Assembly (NCBI GenBank): GCA_951812725.1
Contig: OX638330.1
Span: 3,100,001-3,164,000 of the forward strand
Length of the DNA: 64,000 nt
Direction of reading: 5' to 3'
DNA from: an uncultured Caldilineaceae bacterium
Lineage (GTDB): Bacteria; Chloroflexota; Anaerolineae; Caldilineales; Caldilineaceae
Made by a program: the position numbers and the translations under genes. How positions within the stretch are numbered: position 1 is the stretch's first letter; the number at the start of each line of letters is the position of its first letter. The notes under the pieces were generated by a model. It ran no database searches. It saw nothing but the letters and a program-made list of their open reading frames with translations, and was not told the origin of the DNA. This document shows, in pieces, positions 27,329 to 35,371 of the stretch.

Positions 27329-28318
27329 ATGATCGCGTTCATCGTTCGCAGAATCCTGTTACTCATACCGACGCTTTTCTTTATCACCATTGTTACATTT
27401 CTGGTGATTGAGTTGCCTCCGGGCGACTACCTGGACGCGTACGCTGCAAATCTGGCGGCCGGCGGCGACCCCGTCGACCAGGAGCGGCTCGAGGCGTTAC
27501 GCAAGCAGTTCGGCCTCGATAAGCCGGCTCCGCTGCGCTATCTGCAGTGGGTGACAAATATACTGCGCGGCAACTTCGGATTTTCCTTTGAATGGAACGT
27601 ACCGGTCGAGACGCTCATCTGGGAGAGGCTGGCGCTGACCTTTTTCATCAGCCTGTCTACTATTCTCTTCACCTGGATCGTTGGCTTTCTGATAGGCGTC
27701 TATTCGGCGGTCAACCAGTATTCGATTGGCGACTACATCTTCACAACGCTGGGCTTTATCGGCTTGGGTCTGCCCAATTTCCTGATTGCACTGGTGATAA
27801 TGTGGTACGCGTTCGACAAGTTCGGCCTGCGATTGAGCGGGTTGTTCTCGCAGGAGTATCAGGCCGCGCCATGGAGCCTGGCCAAATTCGGGGACATGCT
27901 TACGCACTTGTGGCTGCCGCTGATCATCCTGGGAACGGCAGGCACAGCGGAAATGATCCGCACCATGCGCGCCAATTTGTTGGACGAGCTGAATAAGCCA
28001 TATGTCGAGACTGCGCGAGCCAAGGGCCTGAAAGAGCGGGTGCTGGTGCGGAAATATCCGGTGCGGGTCGCGCTCAATCCCTTTGTCAGCACGGTCGGCT
28101 GGACATTACCCAATCTGATTTCGGGCGCAACGATCGTTTCGGTCGTCTTGAGTTTACCCACCACGGGGCCGATGCTGCTGGGGGCGCTGATGACGCAGGA
28201 CATGTATCTGGCAGCCAGTTTCCTGATGATGTTGAGCGTGCTGACAGTGGTCGGCACGTTGGTTTCTGACATGCTGTTGGCCGTACTCGATCCGCGTATC
28301 CGGATGGAAACGCAATGA
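27329..28318 (+). CDS. Peptide ABC transporter permease (DppB type), second copy
   Basis: A 329-residue permease with the family N-terminus (MIAFIVRRILLLIPTLFF) and cytoplasmic coupling loop (VETARAKGLKERVLVRKY). TTG 27284 opens the frame, but ATG 27329 gives the canonical start. It is clearly related to 17098-18084, including the PPGDYLDAY segment after the first membrane span. It is followed after 52 bases by a DppC-type partner, but no binding protein or ATPases are adjacent: the pair is an orphan that may use the components encoded at 11.4-15.9 kb. Confidence 0.92.
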   Translation: MIAFIVRRILLLIPTLFFITIVTFLVIELPPGDYLDAYAANLAAGGDPVDQERLEALRKQFGLDKPAPLRYLQWVTNILRGNFGFSFEWNVPVETLIWERLALTFFISLSTILFTWIVGFLIGVYSAVNQYSIGDYIFTTLGFIGLGLPNFLIALVIMWYAFDKFGLRLSGLFSQEYQAAPWSLAKFGDMLTHLWLPLIILGTAGTAEMIRTMRANLLDELNKPYVETARAKGLKERVLVRKYPVRVALNPFVSTVGWTLPNLISGATIVSVVLSLPTTGPMLLGALMTQDMYLAASFLMMLSVLTVVGTLVSDMLLAVLDPRIRMETQ

Positions 28319-28370
28319 AACGGTTATCAGCAGCAGACCACCCAACTCCATACCAGGGCTGGGGTATTCC

Positions 28371-29534
28371 ATGACGCAGGAACTGGCACAGGAGCCGGAT
28401 GCCGTTCTCCCGGACGACCCGGAATTTTTCGACGTCCCGAGCGAACGGGAAAAGATTTTTGTTGCTTCGCCGCGGCAGCTGATGTGGTGGCGCTTCCGCC
28501 GGCACAGGATGGCGTTGCTGAGCAGCGTCGTGCTGATCCTGCTCTATCTAGCGGCTCTCACGTGGGAGTTTCTGGCGCCTTACGATCCGTTGCGCCACGA
28601 TGTGCAGTCGGCCTATGCGCCGCCACAAAGGATACGGTTTTTCGATGAGGAAGGGTTCAATTTTCAGCCATTCGTATACGGCCTGAAGGGGGCGCGCGAT
28701 CCTGAGACATTCCGCAAGACTTATGAAGTAGATAAGACGGTCAAACATCCGATCAGTTTCATGGTGCAGGGCGATTCATACAAGTTCTGGGGTTTAATTG
28801 AGAGCGATCTGCATCTATTTGGTCTTGAAGACAATGAAGGCGCGGTCTTCTTGTTAGGGGCTGACCGGCTGGGCCGCGACGTGCTGTCGCGTTTGCTGGC
28901 GGCGACGCGGATCTCGGTCTCAATCGGGCTGGTAGGCGTTATCCTGAGCTTCGTGCTGGGCGTTCTGATTGGCGGCATCTCCGGCCTCTACGGCGGCACG
29001 GCCGACATAGTGATTCAGCGCGTGATCGAGTTTATTCGCGCCATGCCCAGCATACCGCTTTGGCTGGCTCTGAGCGCGGCGATTCCCAAGGATTGGCCGG
29101 TGACGAGGGTCTATTTCGCCATCACCATCATCCTGTCTTTGATTGGCTGGACCGGGCTGGCGCGGGTGGTGCGCGGGCGCTTCTTGTCGCTGCGTGAAGA
29201 GGATTTTGTACAGGCGGCGCGCTTTGCCGGCGCGTCGGAGGGGCGCATCATCGTGCGCCATATGACGCCCTCTTTCATGAGCCACATAATTGCTTCGCTG
29301 ACTTTGGCCGTTCCCTCGATGATCCTAAGTGAAACCAGTCTCAGCTTTCTGGGCCTGGGGATGCGGCCGCCGGCGCTCAGTTGGGGCGTGTTGCTGCGAG
29401 AGGCGCAGAATTTACAGGCGGTGGCGCTGGCGCCGTGGCTGCTCGCGCCGGGGCTGCTGGTGGTGATCGCGGTGCTTGCTTTCAATTTCGTAGGCGACGG
29501 GCTGCGCGATGCCGCTGATCCCTATGCCCGTTAG
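28371..29534 (+). CDS. Peptide ABC transporter permease (DppC type) with extended external loop, second copy
   Basis: A 387-residue permease with the same long extracytoplasmic insert as 15887-17026 (PPQRIRFFDEEGF, then FVYG) between the first membrane span and the core, whose conserved LGADRLGRDVLSR region is intact. The coupling loop and LSFLGLGMRPPALSWGVLL are as in the family. It starts at ATG 28371. It ends 10 bases before MITE copy 3, so any genes that once followed in this operon may have been separated from it. It works with the DppB-type protein at 27329-28318. Confidence 0.92.
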   Translation: MTQELAQEPDAVLPDDPEFFDVPSEREKIFVASPRQLMWWRFRRHRMALLSSVVLILLYLAALTWEFLAPYDPLRHDVQSAYAPPQRIRFFDEEGFNFQPFVYGLKGARDPETFRKTYEVDKTVKHPISFMVQGDSYKFWGLIESDLHLFGLEDNEGAVFLLGADRLGRDVLSRLLAATRISVSIGLVGVILSFVLGVLIGGISGLYGGTADIVIQRVIEFIRAMPSIPLWLALSAAIPKDWPVTRVYFAITIILSLIGWTGLARVVRGRFLSLREEDFVQAARFAGASEGRIIVRHMTPSFMSHIIASLTLAVPSMILSETSLSFLGLGMRPPALSWGVLLREAQNLQAVALAPWLLAPGLLVVIAVLAFNFVGDGLRDAADPYAR

Positions 29535-29544
29535 TGGGTCAGGA

Positions 29545-30002
29545 GTAACTACTAAGCCGCATACAGTGTCTGTCTTGACCATCCCTTTATTGCTGCCGCC
29601 ATTCAGGCTATCTGATTGCGTATTCGGTTGGCGGCAGCCAGGTTGCTGGAGCGGCACTGCTGGAATGCGCACACACGGTCGGAACTGCAGTTTTCAGTTT
29701 TTGCTTTTAGTGGAACACCAGTCGTCAGTGGAACACCGGAGATTAGCGGTCGATGGTCGGTGGGTTGAGGCGGCAAGTGGGGGAGGAAACACTGGTGGCT
29801 AGACACGCTGCTGGAGCCGCACGGCTGGAATGCGCACACACGGTCGGTGAGGCATGTTTTTGTAGGGGGGCGTTGCGGGGGCGCAGCCCCTGCACAAGGG
29901 AGGGCCGAAGGCCCGACCGCCCATATGACAATCATGAGGAGAGAAAGAACACCTTTGCTCGCCTCATTCAGGGTTGCGAATCGGTCGCGGCTGAGTAGTT
30001 AC
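29545..30002 (+). mobile_element. MITE-like element, copy 3, with perfect 8-bp target duplication
   Basis: Ends are GTAACTACTAAGCC (29545-29558) and GGCTGAGTAGTTAC (29989-30002), inverted matches at 13 of 14 positions. The octamer GGTCAGGA occurs directly outside both ends (29537-29544 and 30003-30010), proving transposition. At 458 bp it is longer than the other copies because a segment containing GCTGGAGC...GGTCGG is present twice around a 150-bp insert with short repeats of TCAGTGGAACACC. The core hairpins match copies 1 and 5. It fills the whole gap between the DppC-type and PhyH genes. Confidence 0.93.
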
Positions 30003-30078
30003 GGTCAGGATAGAAAAGCAGCCGTTTGGAGAGCAAATTCCCGAAGGAAACAGTTCAGTTCAGACAGGAAAGGAAAAA

Positions 30079-30876
30079 ATGACTGAGACAGTGGTAGACC
30101 CGGCAGAGGTAGAATTCTTTCAGAACAACGGCTATATTCAATATCACAACTTCCTTTCGCTAGAGGAGGTCGCGTCACTGCGGCAGGCATTGGATGACGC
30201 GGTCGCCATTCAACGGGAGCGAATTGTTGGCGCCGAGAAGGGCGGACGCGAATCCGAGGACTATGAACGAGTCTTCAATCAGATGATCAACCTGTGGACC
30301 GACTATCCGCAAGCGAAAGAGATCGCGTTTCACCTGCGTTTGGGCGAATACGCGCGCCAGTTAAGCCGCTGTCAACATGTGCGCATCTACCATGACCACG
30401 CGATGATTAAGCCGCCGGGCCAGGAAAGCAAGCAGACCAACTGGCATCAGGACGCCCCCTACTGGCCAATGGATCCGGTGGGCGCTTTGTCAGCCTGGAT
30501 AGCGTTAGACGATGTCAGCGTCGAAAACGGCTGCCTGCACTTCGTTCCGGGTTCGCACAAGCACGGCCGGCTGGAGCCAATCAACCTGACAGACGATGAC
30601 GATAGCGTGGTCGACCGATTCAAGGAGCAGGGCTACGCTGTGCCGGAGCCGGTGGCGATGCCGATGCGCGCAGGCGGCGTTACTTTTCACCACGGATGCA
30701 CTTTTCACTATGCTGGTCCCAACCTTACGGACGTGCCGCGGCGGGCCTTCGCCATCATCTACATCCCGGACTATACCCGCTTTACGGGAGGGAAGGACGC
30801 GGCCGGGGCTGCGGAGGAGATGGAGGTGGGCGGTCCTTGGGAACACGAGATTCACCCGATTGTCGCAGGGCGTTGA
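30079..30876 (+). CDS. Phytanoyl-CoA dioxygenase (PhyH) family protein
   Basis: A 265-residue Fe(II)/2-oxoglutarate-dependent oxygenase with a double-stranded beta-helix. The iron ligands are H123 and D125 (NWHQDAPYW) and H210 (TFHYAGPN); R221/R222 is placed to bind 2-oxoglutarate. AGGAAAGGAAAAA precedes ATG 30079. Bacterial members hydroxylate diverse small molecules, so the human substrate name should not be taken literally. It stands alone between MITE copy 3 and the toxin-antitoxin pair. Two more family members occur at 55.4 and 57.6 kb. Confidence 0.92.
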   Translation: MTETVVDPAEVEFFQNNGYIQYHNFLSLEEVASLRQALDDAVAIQRERIVGAEKGGRESEDYERVFNQMINLWTDYPQAKEIAFHLRLGEYARQLSRCQHVRIYHDHAMIKPPGQESKQTNWHQDAPYWPMDPVGALSAWIALDDVSVENGCLHFVPGSHKHGRLEPINLTDDDDSVVDRFKEQGYAVPEPVAMPMRAGGVTFHHGCTFHYAGPNLTDVPRRAFAIIYIPDYTRFTGGKDAAGAAEEMEVGGPWEHEIHPIVAGR

Positions 30877-31000
30877 ACTACATCAGAGATGGAATTGGCG
30901 CGTTCGGACAGCATAATCCGGGTCATTCCTGGAAAAGCCTATGGTGTCGACGGTGCTTTCCGATCAATGCAATTTGCAATTTAGTGGAGACAAGATTCAC

Positions 31001-31225
31001 ATGGGTTTACTAAAAGTAATAGTCGAAAAGCATGAAGACGGCTTTGTTGCCTATCCTTTAGGTCTAAGAGGAACTGTGGTGGGGGAAGGGGATTCCTTCG
31101 AGGAGGCGGTAGCCGACGTCACTTCTGCGATTAAGTTTCACATTGAGACTTTCGGGGAAGAGGAACTGGAGACAGATGGACCCATTCTGGATGTTTTCAT
31201 TGCTGAAGCCGACGTTGCTGTTTGA
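31001..31225 (+). CDS. hicB: HicB-like antitoxin
   Basis: A 74-residue protein with the HicB N-terminal pattern: a short strand, then an EDGFVAYPLGLRG segment and a GDSFEEAVADVTSAIKF helix. HicB-type proteins neutralise HicA and usually repress their own promoter. No separate DNA-binding domain is visible, so this is a short form. ATG 31001 is preferred over an upstream in-frame GTG/ATG because the homologous domain begins here and GTGGAG lies upstream. Its stop overlaps the toxin start (TGATG). The order antitoxin-toxin is reversed from the classical hicAB. Confidence 0.75.
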   Translation: MGLLKVIVEKHEDGFVAYPLGLRGTVVGEGDSFEEAVADVTSAIKFHIETFGEEELETDGPILDVFIAEADVAV

Positions 31226-31464
31226 TGGGGCGCTTTCCAGCCGATGCACCAAAGCGAAGAGTGATCAGTACTATGGAAGCCCTCGGTTTTCGTATGGTTC
31301 GGACTGGAAACCACATTGCCATGGAACGCAAAAACAGTGATGGGAGCCGAGATACTTTGACGTTGCCGAATCATCGTCGTATCAAAGGTTCAACTTTGCG
31401 CCGAATTTGCACGCAGACTGGAATTTCCAGAGAAGAGTTTCTGGAGGAGTACATGAAAGCGTGA
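31225..31464 (+). CDS. hicA: HicA-like mRNA interferase toxin (YcfA-type)
   Basis: A 79-residue small basic protein of the HicA/YcfA double-stranded-RNA-binding-like fold. The strand VRTGNHIAMER contains the family histidine (H in TGNHIAM), followed by LTLPNHRRIKGSTLRRI and a helical ISREEFLEEY tail, all typical of HicA. Such toxins cleave mRNA and are inhibited by HicB. It starts at ATG 31225, overlapping the antitoxin stop, so the pair is translationally coupled. The gap to 31629 shows no other gene. Confidence 0.78.
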   Translation: MGRFPADAPKRRVISTMEALGFRMVRTGNHIAMERKNSDGSRDTLTLPNHRRIKGSTLRRICTQTGISREEFLEEYMKA

Positions 31465-31629
31465 TCGAGTGCAAGGCGTTTCCTTCAATTTTGCGCACAG
31501 CAGGGGAACGAGAGTTGCGATCTGAAGAAGGGTCTTTCTCTGGCCGACTCTTGCGCCTGAGTTAGTGATTGTAATCTAAACATTCAAAACCCGTATCATA
31601 GCGGTTCAAGACCAAGAAGGGAAGACACT

Positions 31630-32364
31630 ATGCAAGAGAAGGGACTCGTTAACAAGACACGCTCAACCGGGCGTGGGCCGACAATTTGGCTGGCCGGACC
31701 ACCGGCGGACCTGGAAGAGTTCATGCCGCTGGGCATCGCCGGCATCGTCACTAACACTGTGGTTCTCAATCAGTACGCTAAACCGTACGGCAGTGTCATC
31801 GCGCTAATCGAAGCCTATCTGGAGATGACCGATAAGCCGGTCGTGATGGAGATCGACGGCCATTCGGTTGAAGAGCTGCTGGCGGTGGGTAAGGTTTTCA
31901 CCGATATGTCGCCGCAGATCATCCTCAAGATTCCGTGTACGCTCAATGGGTTGAAGGCGTTCAGCATACTCAGGCAGGAGGGGGTCGAAACATTTTGCAC
32001 TACGGTCTTCTCTCTGAACCAGGCCGCAGCCGTTGCCCAGAGCGGCGTTGACCATATACTGCCTTTCTGCGACCCTGTGCGCGAGATGGGCGGCGACCCG
32101 ACCAAGCTGATCCGCGATTGTGCGCACATGTTCAGAGGCTGGGACGACCGGCCCTACATCATGGCTGCGCTGGTACGCTCGGTGGAGACTGCGCATGCGG
32201 CCTTCCGAGACGGGGCCGACGAACTGGTCACGATGTGGACGGTCTACCGCGACATGCTCGACCACCCGCTCACAGACCACTGGAACAAGGTCTTTCTTGA
32301 CGAGTGGGTCGACATGCACGAGAGCGGGCTGTTGGCCGGCGTTCCGGTTGAGGAGCATGACTGA
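31630..32364 (+). CDS. Transaldolase / fructose-6-phosphate aldolase-like protein
   Basis: A 244-residue TIM-barrel class I aldolase. The segment GIVTNTVVL (38-46) corresponds to the family GVTTNP strand, and IILKIPCTLNG (97-107) holds the Schiff-base lysine, K100, by comparison with fructose-6-phosphate aldolase. Length is a little above the 215-220 of FSA. It starts at ATG 31630 after AAGGGAAGAC. The gene downstream is a membrane fatty-acid hydroxylase, and the whole two-gene unit is duplicated; the second copy of this gene (33646-34160) is a pseudogene. The donor and acceptor sugars are unknown. Confidence 0.8.
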   Translation: MQEKGLVNKTRSTGRGPTIWLAGPPADLEEFMPLGIAGIVTNTVVLNQYAKPYGSVIALIEAYLEMTDKPVVMEIDGHSVEELLAVGKVFTDMSPQIILKIPCTLNGLKAFSILRQEGVETFCTTVFSLNQAAAVAQSGVDHILPFCDPVREMGGDPTKLIRDCAHMFRGWDDRPYIMAALVRSVETAHAAFRDGADELVTMWTVYRDMLDHPLTDHWNKVFLDEWVDMHESGLLAGVPVEEHD

Positions 32365-32393
32365 TTGGTGTGCAGTCGCTCAGACATCTGGCA

Positions 32394-32421
32394 TTGCAGA
32401 ATTGCGGCAAATATGTAGAAT
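32394..32421 (+). promoter_or_regulatory. Candidate promoter of first fatty-acid hydroxylase
   Basis: TTGCAG, 16-base spacer, TAGAAT. The end of the -10 box lies 79 bases before the ATG at 32500; the duplicated gene has TTGCGA-16-TACAAT at exactly the same distance, which supports a real promoter kept after duplication. Confidence 0.45.
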
Positions 32422-32499
32422 ATATCGGAGCGCAAACGAAGGCGATGAGAAACACTAAGCCCCTGACACGTGCGAAGACAGAACTCTAGGAGGGAGATC

Positions 32500-33525
32500 A
32501 TGGCACAAGTCGCCGCGGAGAGGGAAGGGCTGACAGATGGCATGCCACGCGATGAGCGCGGCTATTGGCAGCCGGATGGAATCAAGTTGCCAAATCCAAT
32601 TTTTGCCTGGCCGCCAAAGCCGGTTGAGATCGCTAAGTGGTTATTCAACTACATGTTCCCGTGGAATCTCATTTATATGGCCATTGCCGCGCTGACAGTC
32701 ATATACCTGCAGCCAGAAATGGCCCGTATGAAAACGTTCAGCGCCGACTGGGTCCTATACATCTTTTTCCGCAACCAGATCATGCTTATCCTCATCGTCA
32801 GCGCCTGGCACGTCTGGCTGTGGGGACGCAAAAAACAGGGCTTCAAGTTGAAGTACACACCTGACTGGATGGGAAAGGGAAAGAAACAGTTCCTTTTTGG
32901 CAACCAATTGTACGACAACATCTTCTGGAGTTGCATCAGCGGAGGTACGATTTGGACGGCATACGAGGTCTTTACGCTCTGGCTCTACGCCAATGAGTAC
33001 ATCCCCTACCTGGACCCGCGTGTGCACCCGGTATGGTTCGTGATTGTGCTGTGTTCCATCAGCATTTGGCGGACTTTCCACTTTTACTGGGCGCATCGGA
33101 TACTGCACTGGCCGCCACTTTACAAGGCTGGACACTTTCTGCACCACCGCAACATCAACGTCGGCCCGTGGTCCGGGCTGTCGATGCACCCAATCGAGCA
33201 TATCTTCTACTTCAGTTGCGCTGCGATCCACTGGATTATCCCATCGCACCCGATTCATGTAGTCTTGAACCTGCAGCACGCCGCCCTCACACCGGCGCAG
33301 GGACATGTCGGCTTTGAAGCGGTTATTGTCAACGGCAAGTACAATTTGTCCGCTGCATCCTACTTCCACCAGTTGCATCATCGTTACTTCGAATGCAATT
33401 ATGGTGAACAGGACATGCCGTTCGACTACTGGTTCGGCACAAGTCACGACGGCTCCTCCGAGGGGCACGAAAAGATGCGTGCGAAGCGACTAGCCCAGCA
33501 TAACATTCGGACTTCTGCGGTTTGA
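32500..33525 (+). CDS. Sterol desaturase / fatty acid hydroxylase family membrane protein, copy 1
   Basis: A 341-residue di-iron membrane oxygenase with several hydrophobic segments (about 55-70, 85-107, 150-165, 178-190, 235-258). The histidine clusters are HRILH (199-203), HFLHH (212-216), HPIEH (230-234) and HQLHH (290-294), as required for the di-iron site. ATG 32500 is preceded by TAGGAGGGAGATC; the frame is open from 32470, but the paralogue shares this start. Reactions in the family are hydroxylation or desaturation of lipids. It is linked to a transaldolase and a Gfo/Idh enzyme, an unusual context for a lipid enzyme. Copy 2 follows at 34292. Confidence 0.9.
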   Translation: MAQVAAEREGLTDGMPRDERGYWQPDGIKLPNPIFAWPPKPVEIAKWLFNYMFPWNLIYMAIAALTVIYLQPEMARMKTFSADWVLYIFFRNQIMLILIVSAWHVWLWGRKKQGFKLKYTPDWMGKGKKQFLFGNQLYDNIFWSCISGGTIWTAYEVFTLWLYANEYIPYLDPRVHPVWFVIVLCSISIWRTFHFYWAHRILHWPPLYKAGHFLHHRNINVGPWSGLSMHPIEHIFYFSCAAIHWIIPSHPIHVVLNLQHAALTPAQGHVGFEAVIVNGKYNLSAASYFHQLHHRYFECNYGEQDMPFDYWFGTSHDGSSEGHEKMRAKRLAQHNIRTSAV

Positions 33526-33542
33526 ATCTGGTTGAAAGAAAT

Positions 33543-33588
33543 CTGAATGCCGCCGGCTTCCACCAACCGGTCGTACGGTGGCATTCAG
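33543..33588 (+). repeat. Inverted repeat downstream of hydroxylase copy 1
   Basis: CTGAATGCC (33543-33551) and GGCATTCAG (33580-33588) form a perfect 9-bp stem with a 28-base loop that itself contains CCGG/CCGG. It lies 18 bases after the hydroxylase stop and may act as a terminator, although no T-run follows. Confidence 0.4.
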
Positions 33589-33645
33589 AATTGAAGTATT
33601 CGTCTGGAAATTTACCCGACTGCAATCATCCGCAGAAGGCCCAAG

Positions 33646-34160
33646 CCGATGGCCACCCGGTCGAGGAGCTTCCGGCGGTCGGCAAGGCCTTCACCGACAT
33701 GTCGCCGCACATCATCCCCAGGATTCCCTGCGCGCTCAACGGCCTTGGGGCCGTTATCAGTCCCTGACAGGAAGGCGTCGAATCCATTTTCGCCACGATC
33801 CCATTTTTGACAGAGGAAAGAGCAGTTGCTCAGGTCGGAGTTGACCAAATCCTGCTCTTCTGCGACTCTGGGCGCGAGATGGGCGGCGACCCGATCAAGC
33901 TAATCCGCGACTGTGCGCATATGTTTAGGGGCTGGTACGACCGGCCCTACATCATGTCTGCGCTGGTACCCTCGGTGGAGACGGCGCACGCTGCTTTCCG
34001 CGACGGGGCCGACGAACTGGTCACGATGTGGACGGTTTACCGCGACATGCTCGACCACCCGCTCACTGACCACTGGAACAAGGTCTTTCTTGACGAGTGG
34101 GTCGAAATGTACGAGAGCGGGCTGTTGGCCGGCGTTCCGGTGGAGGAACACCATAGCTGA
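33646..34160 (+). pseudogene. Decayed transaldolase copy (pseudogene)
   Basis: The frame matches residues 76 to the end of the intact transaldolase at 31630-32364 (for example DGHPVEEL, MGGDPIKLIRDCAHMF, DELVTMWTVYRDMLDHPLTD). It lacks the first 75 codons, has an in-frame TGA at 33765-33767 where the intact gene encodes Arg, and carries Arg at the position of catalytic K100 (PRIPCALNG). The rest of the frame is open to a TAG at 34158-34160, so decay is recent or selection on the C-terminal half persisted. It is the first half of a duplicated two-gene unit. Confidence 0.88.
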
Positions 34161-34185
34161 ACGCGCTGCCGAACGTAATTCGTGA

Positions 34186-34213
34186 TTGCGAAAATAAGGT
34201 ATGTCTGTACAAT
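34186..34213 (+). promoter_or_regulatory. Candidate promoter of second fatty-acid hydroxylase
   Basis: TTGCGA, 16-base spacer, TACAAT, 79 bases before ATG 34292, the same spacing and position as the candidate upstream of copy 1. Confidence 0.5.
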
Positions 34214-34291
34214 GGGGCAGAACCCAATCGGACAGAATTTGTAATTCACAGACGCTTAAGACCACCGAGCCTGGACTCTAGGAGGGGGATC

Positions 34292-35317
34292 ATGGCAGAC
34301 ATTAGCGCTGAAAGGGAAGGCTTAGTCGATGGTATGCCGCGCGATGCGCGCGGGAACTGGCAGCCGGAAGGAGCCAAGTTGCCGAATCCCATTTTCGCCT
34401 GGCCGCCGAAGCCGATGGAAGTGGCGAAATGGTTGTACAACTACCTCTTTCCCTGGAATTTCATTTACATGCTTATCGCGGTGCTGACCGTCGTCTATCT
34501 GCAACCGGAAATGGCCCGCATGAAGACGTTCAGCGCCGACTGGATACTGTTCATCTTCGCGCGTAACCTGATCATGTTGACTGTGATCGTCAGCGCCTGG
34601 CACCTGTGGCTTTGGGCGCGCAAATCGCAGGGATTCCAGTTCAAGTACACGCCGGACTGGATGGCAAAAGGGAAGAAGCAGTTCCTGGCCGGCAACCAGC
34701 TGTTTGACAACATTTTCTGGAGTTGCGTCAGCGGCGGAACAATCTGGACGGCCTACGAGGTGGTCACACTTTGGATGTACGCAAACGAGTACATTCCCTA
34801 CCTGGACCCGCGTGCGCATCCGGTTTACTTTGTCCTTATGTTGTGCGCCATTCAGATGTGGAGGCTGTTCCACTTCTACTGGACACACCGGATTCTGCAC
34901 TGGCCTCCGCTCTACAAGGCCGGGCACTATCTGCATCACCGCAACATCAACGTCGGTCCGTGGTCCGGGCTGTCGATGCACCCGATCGAGCACATCCTCT
35001 ACTTCAGCTGCGCCGCCATTCACTGGATCATCCCATCGCACCCGATTCACGTGGTGATGAACCTGCAGCACGCCGCGCTTACACCGGCGCAGGGTCATGC
35101 CGGTTTTGAGGCGGTCGTCATTAACGGCAAGTACAACCTGGCAGGGGCGTCCTATTTTCACCAGTTGCATCACCGCTATTTCGAGTGCAACTACGGCGAA
35201 CCGGACATGCCATTCGACCACTGGTTCGGCACCAGCCACGACGGCTCGGCAGAGGCGCACCAGGAGATGCGGGCCAAGCGATTTGCCCAGCACAAGATCC
35301 GGACCTCTGCTACGTAA
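34292..35317 (+). CDS. Sterol desaturase / fatty acid hydroxylase family membrane protein, copy 2
   Basis: A 341-residue paralogue of 32500-33525, the same length and very similar throughout, with all histidine clusters intact (HRILH, HYLHH, HPIEH, HQLHH). Differences are concentrated in the membrane segments and N-terminus. It has the same ribosome site layout (TAGGAGGGGGATC before ATG 34292). Unlike the neighbouring transaldolase copy it shows no decay, so both hydroxylases appear to be under selection, perhaps with different lipid substrates or forming a heteromer. A Gfo/Idh gene follows after 54 bases. Confidence 0.9.
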   Translation: MADISAEREGLVDGMPRDARGNWQPEGAKLPNPIFAWPPKPMEVAKWLYNYLFPWNFIYMLIAVLTVVYLQPEMARMKTFSADWILFIFARNLIMLTVIVSAWHLWLWARKSQGFQFKYTPDWMAKGKKQFLAGNQLFDNIFWSCVSGGTIWTAYEVVTLWMYANEYIPYLDPRAHPVYFVLMLCAIQMWRLFHFYWTHRILHWPPLYKAGHYLHHRNINVGPWSGLSMHPIEHILYFSCAAIHWIIPSHPIHVVMNLQHAALTPAQGHAGFEAVVINGKYNLAGASYFHQLHHRYFECNYGEPDMPFDHWFGTSHDGSAEAHQEMRAKRFAQHKIRTSAT

Positions 35318-35371
35318 CCCTGAAGGCACCTGTGTCGACAGCTACAGTAGTATCGCATCATTGGAGACAAG

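Noticed and set aside
33522..34160. Transaldolase-like frames considered as two separate small genes
   Set aside because: Both segments are in the same frame and match one continuous stretch of the intact transaldolase, interrupted by a single TGA; they are one pseudogene.
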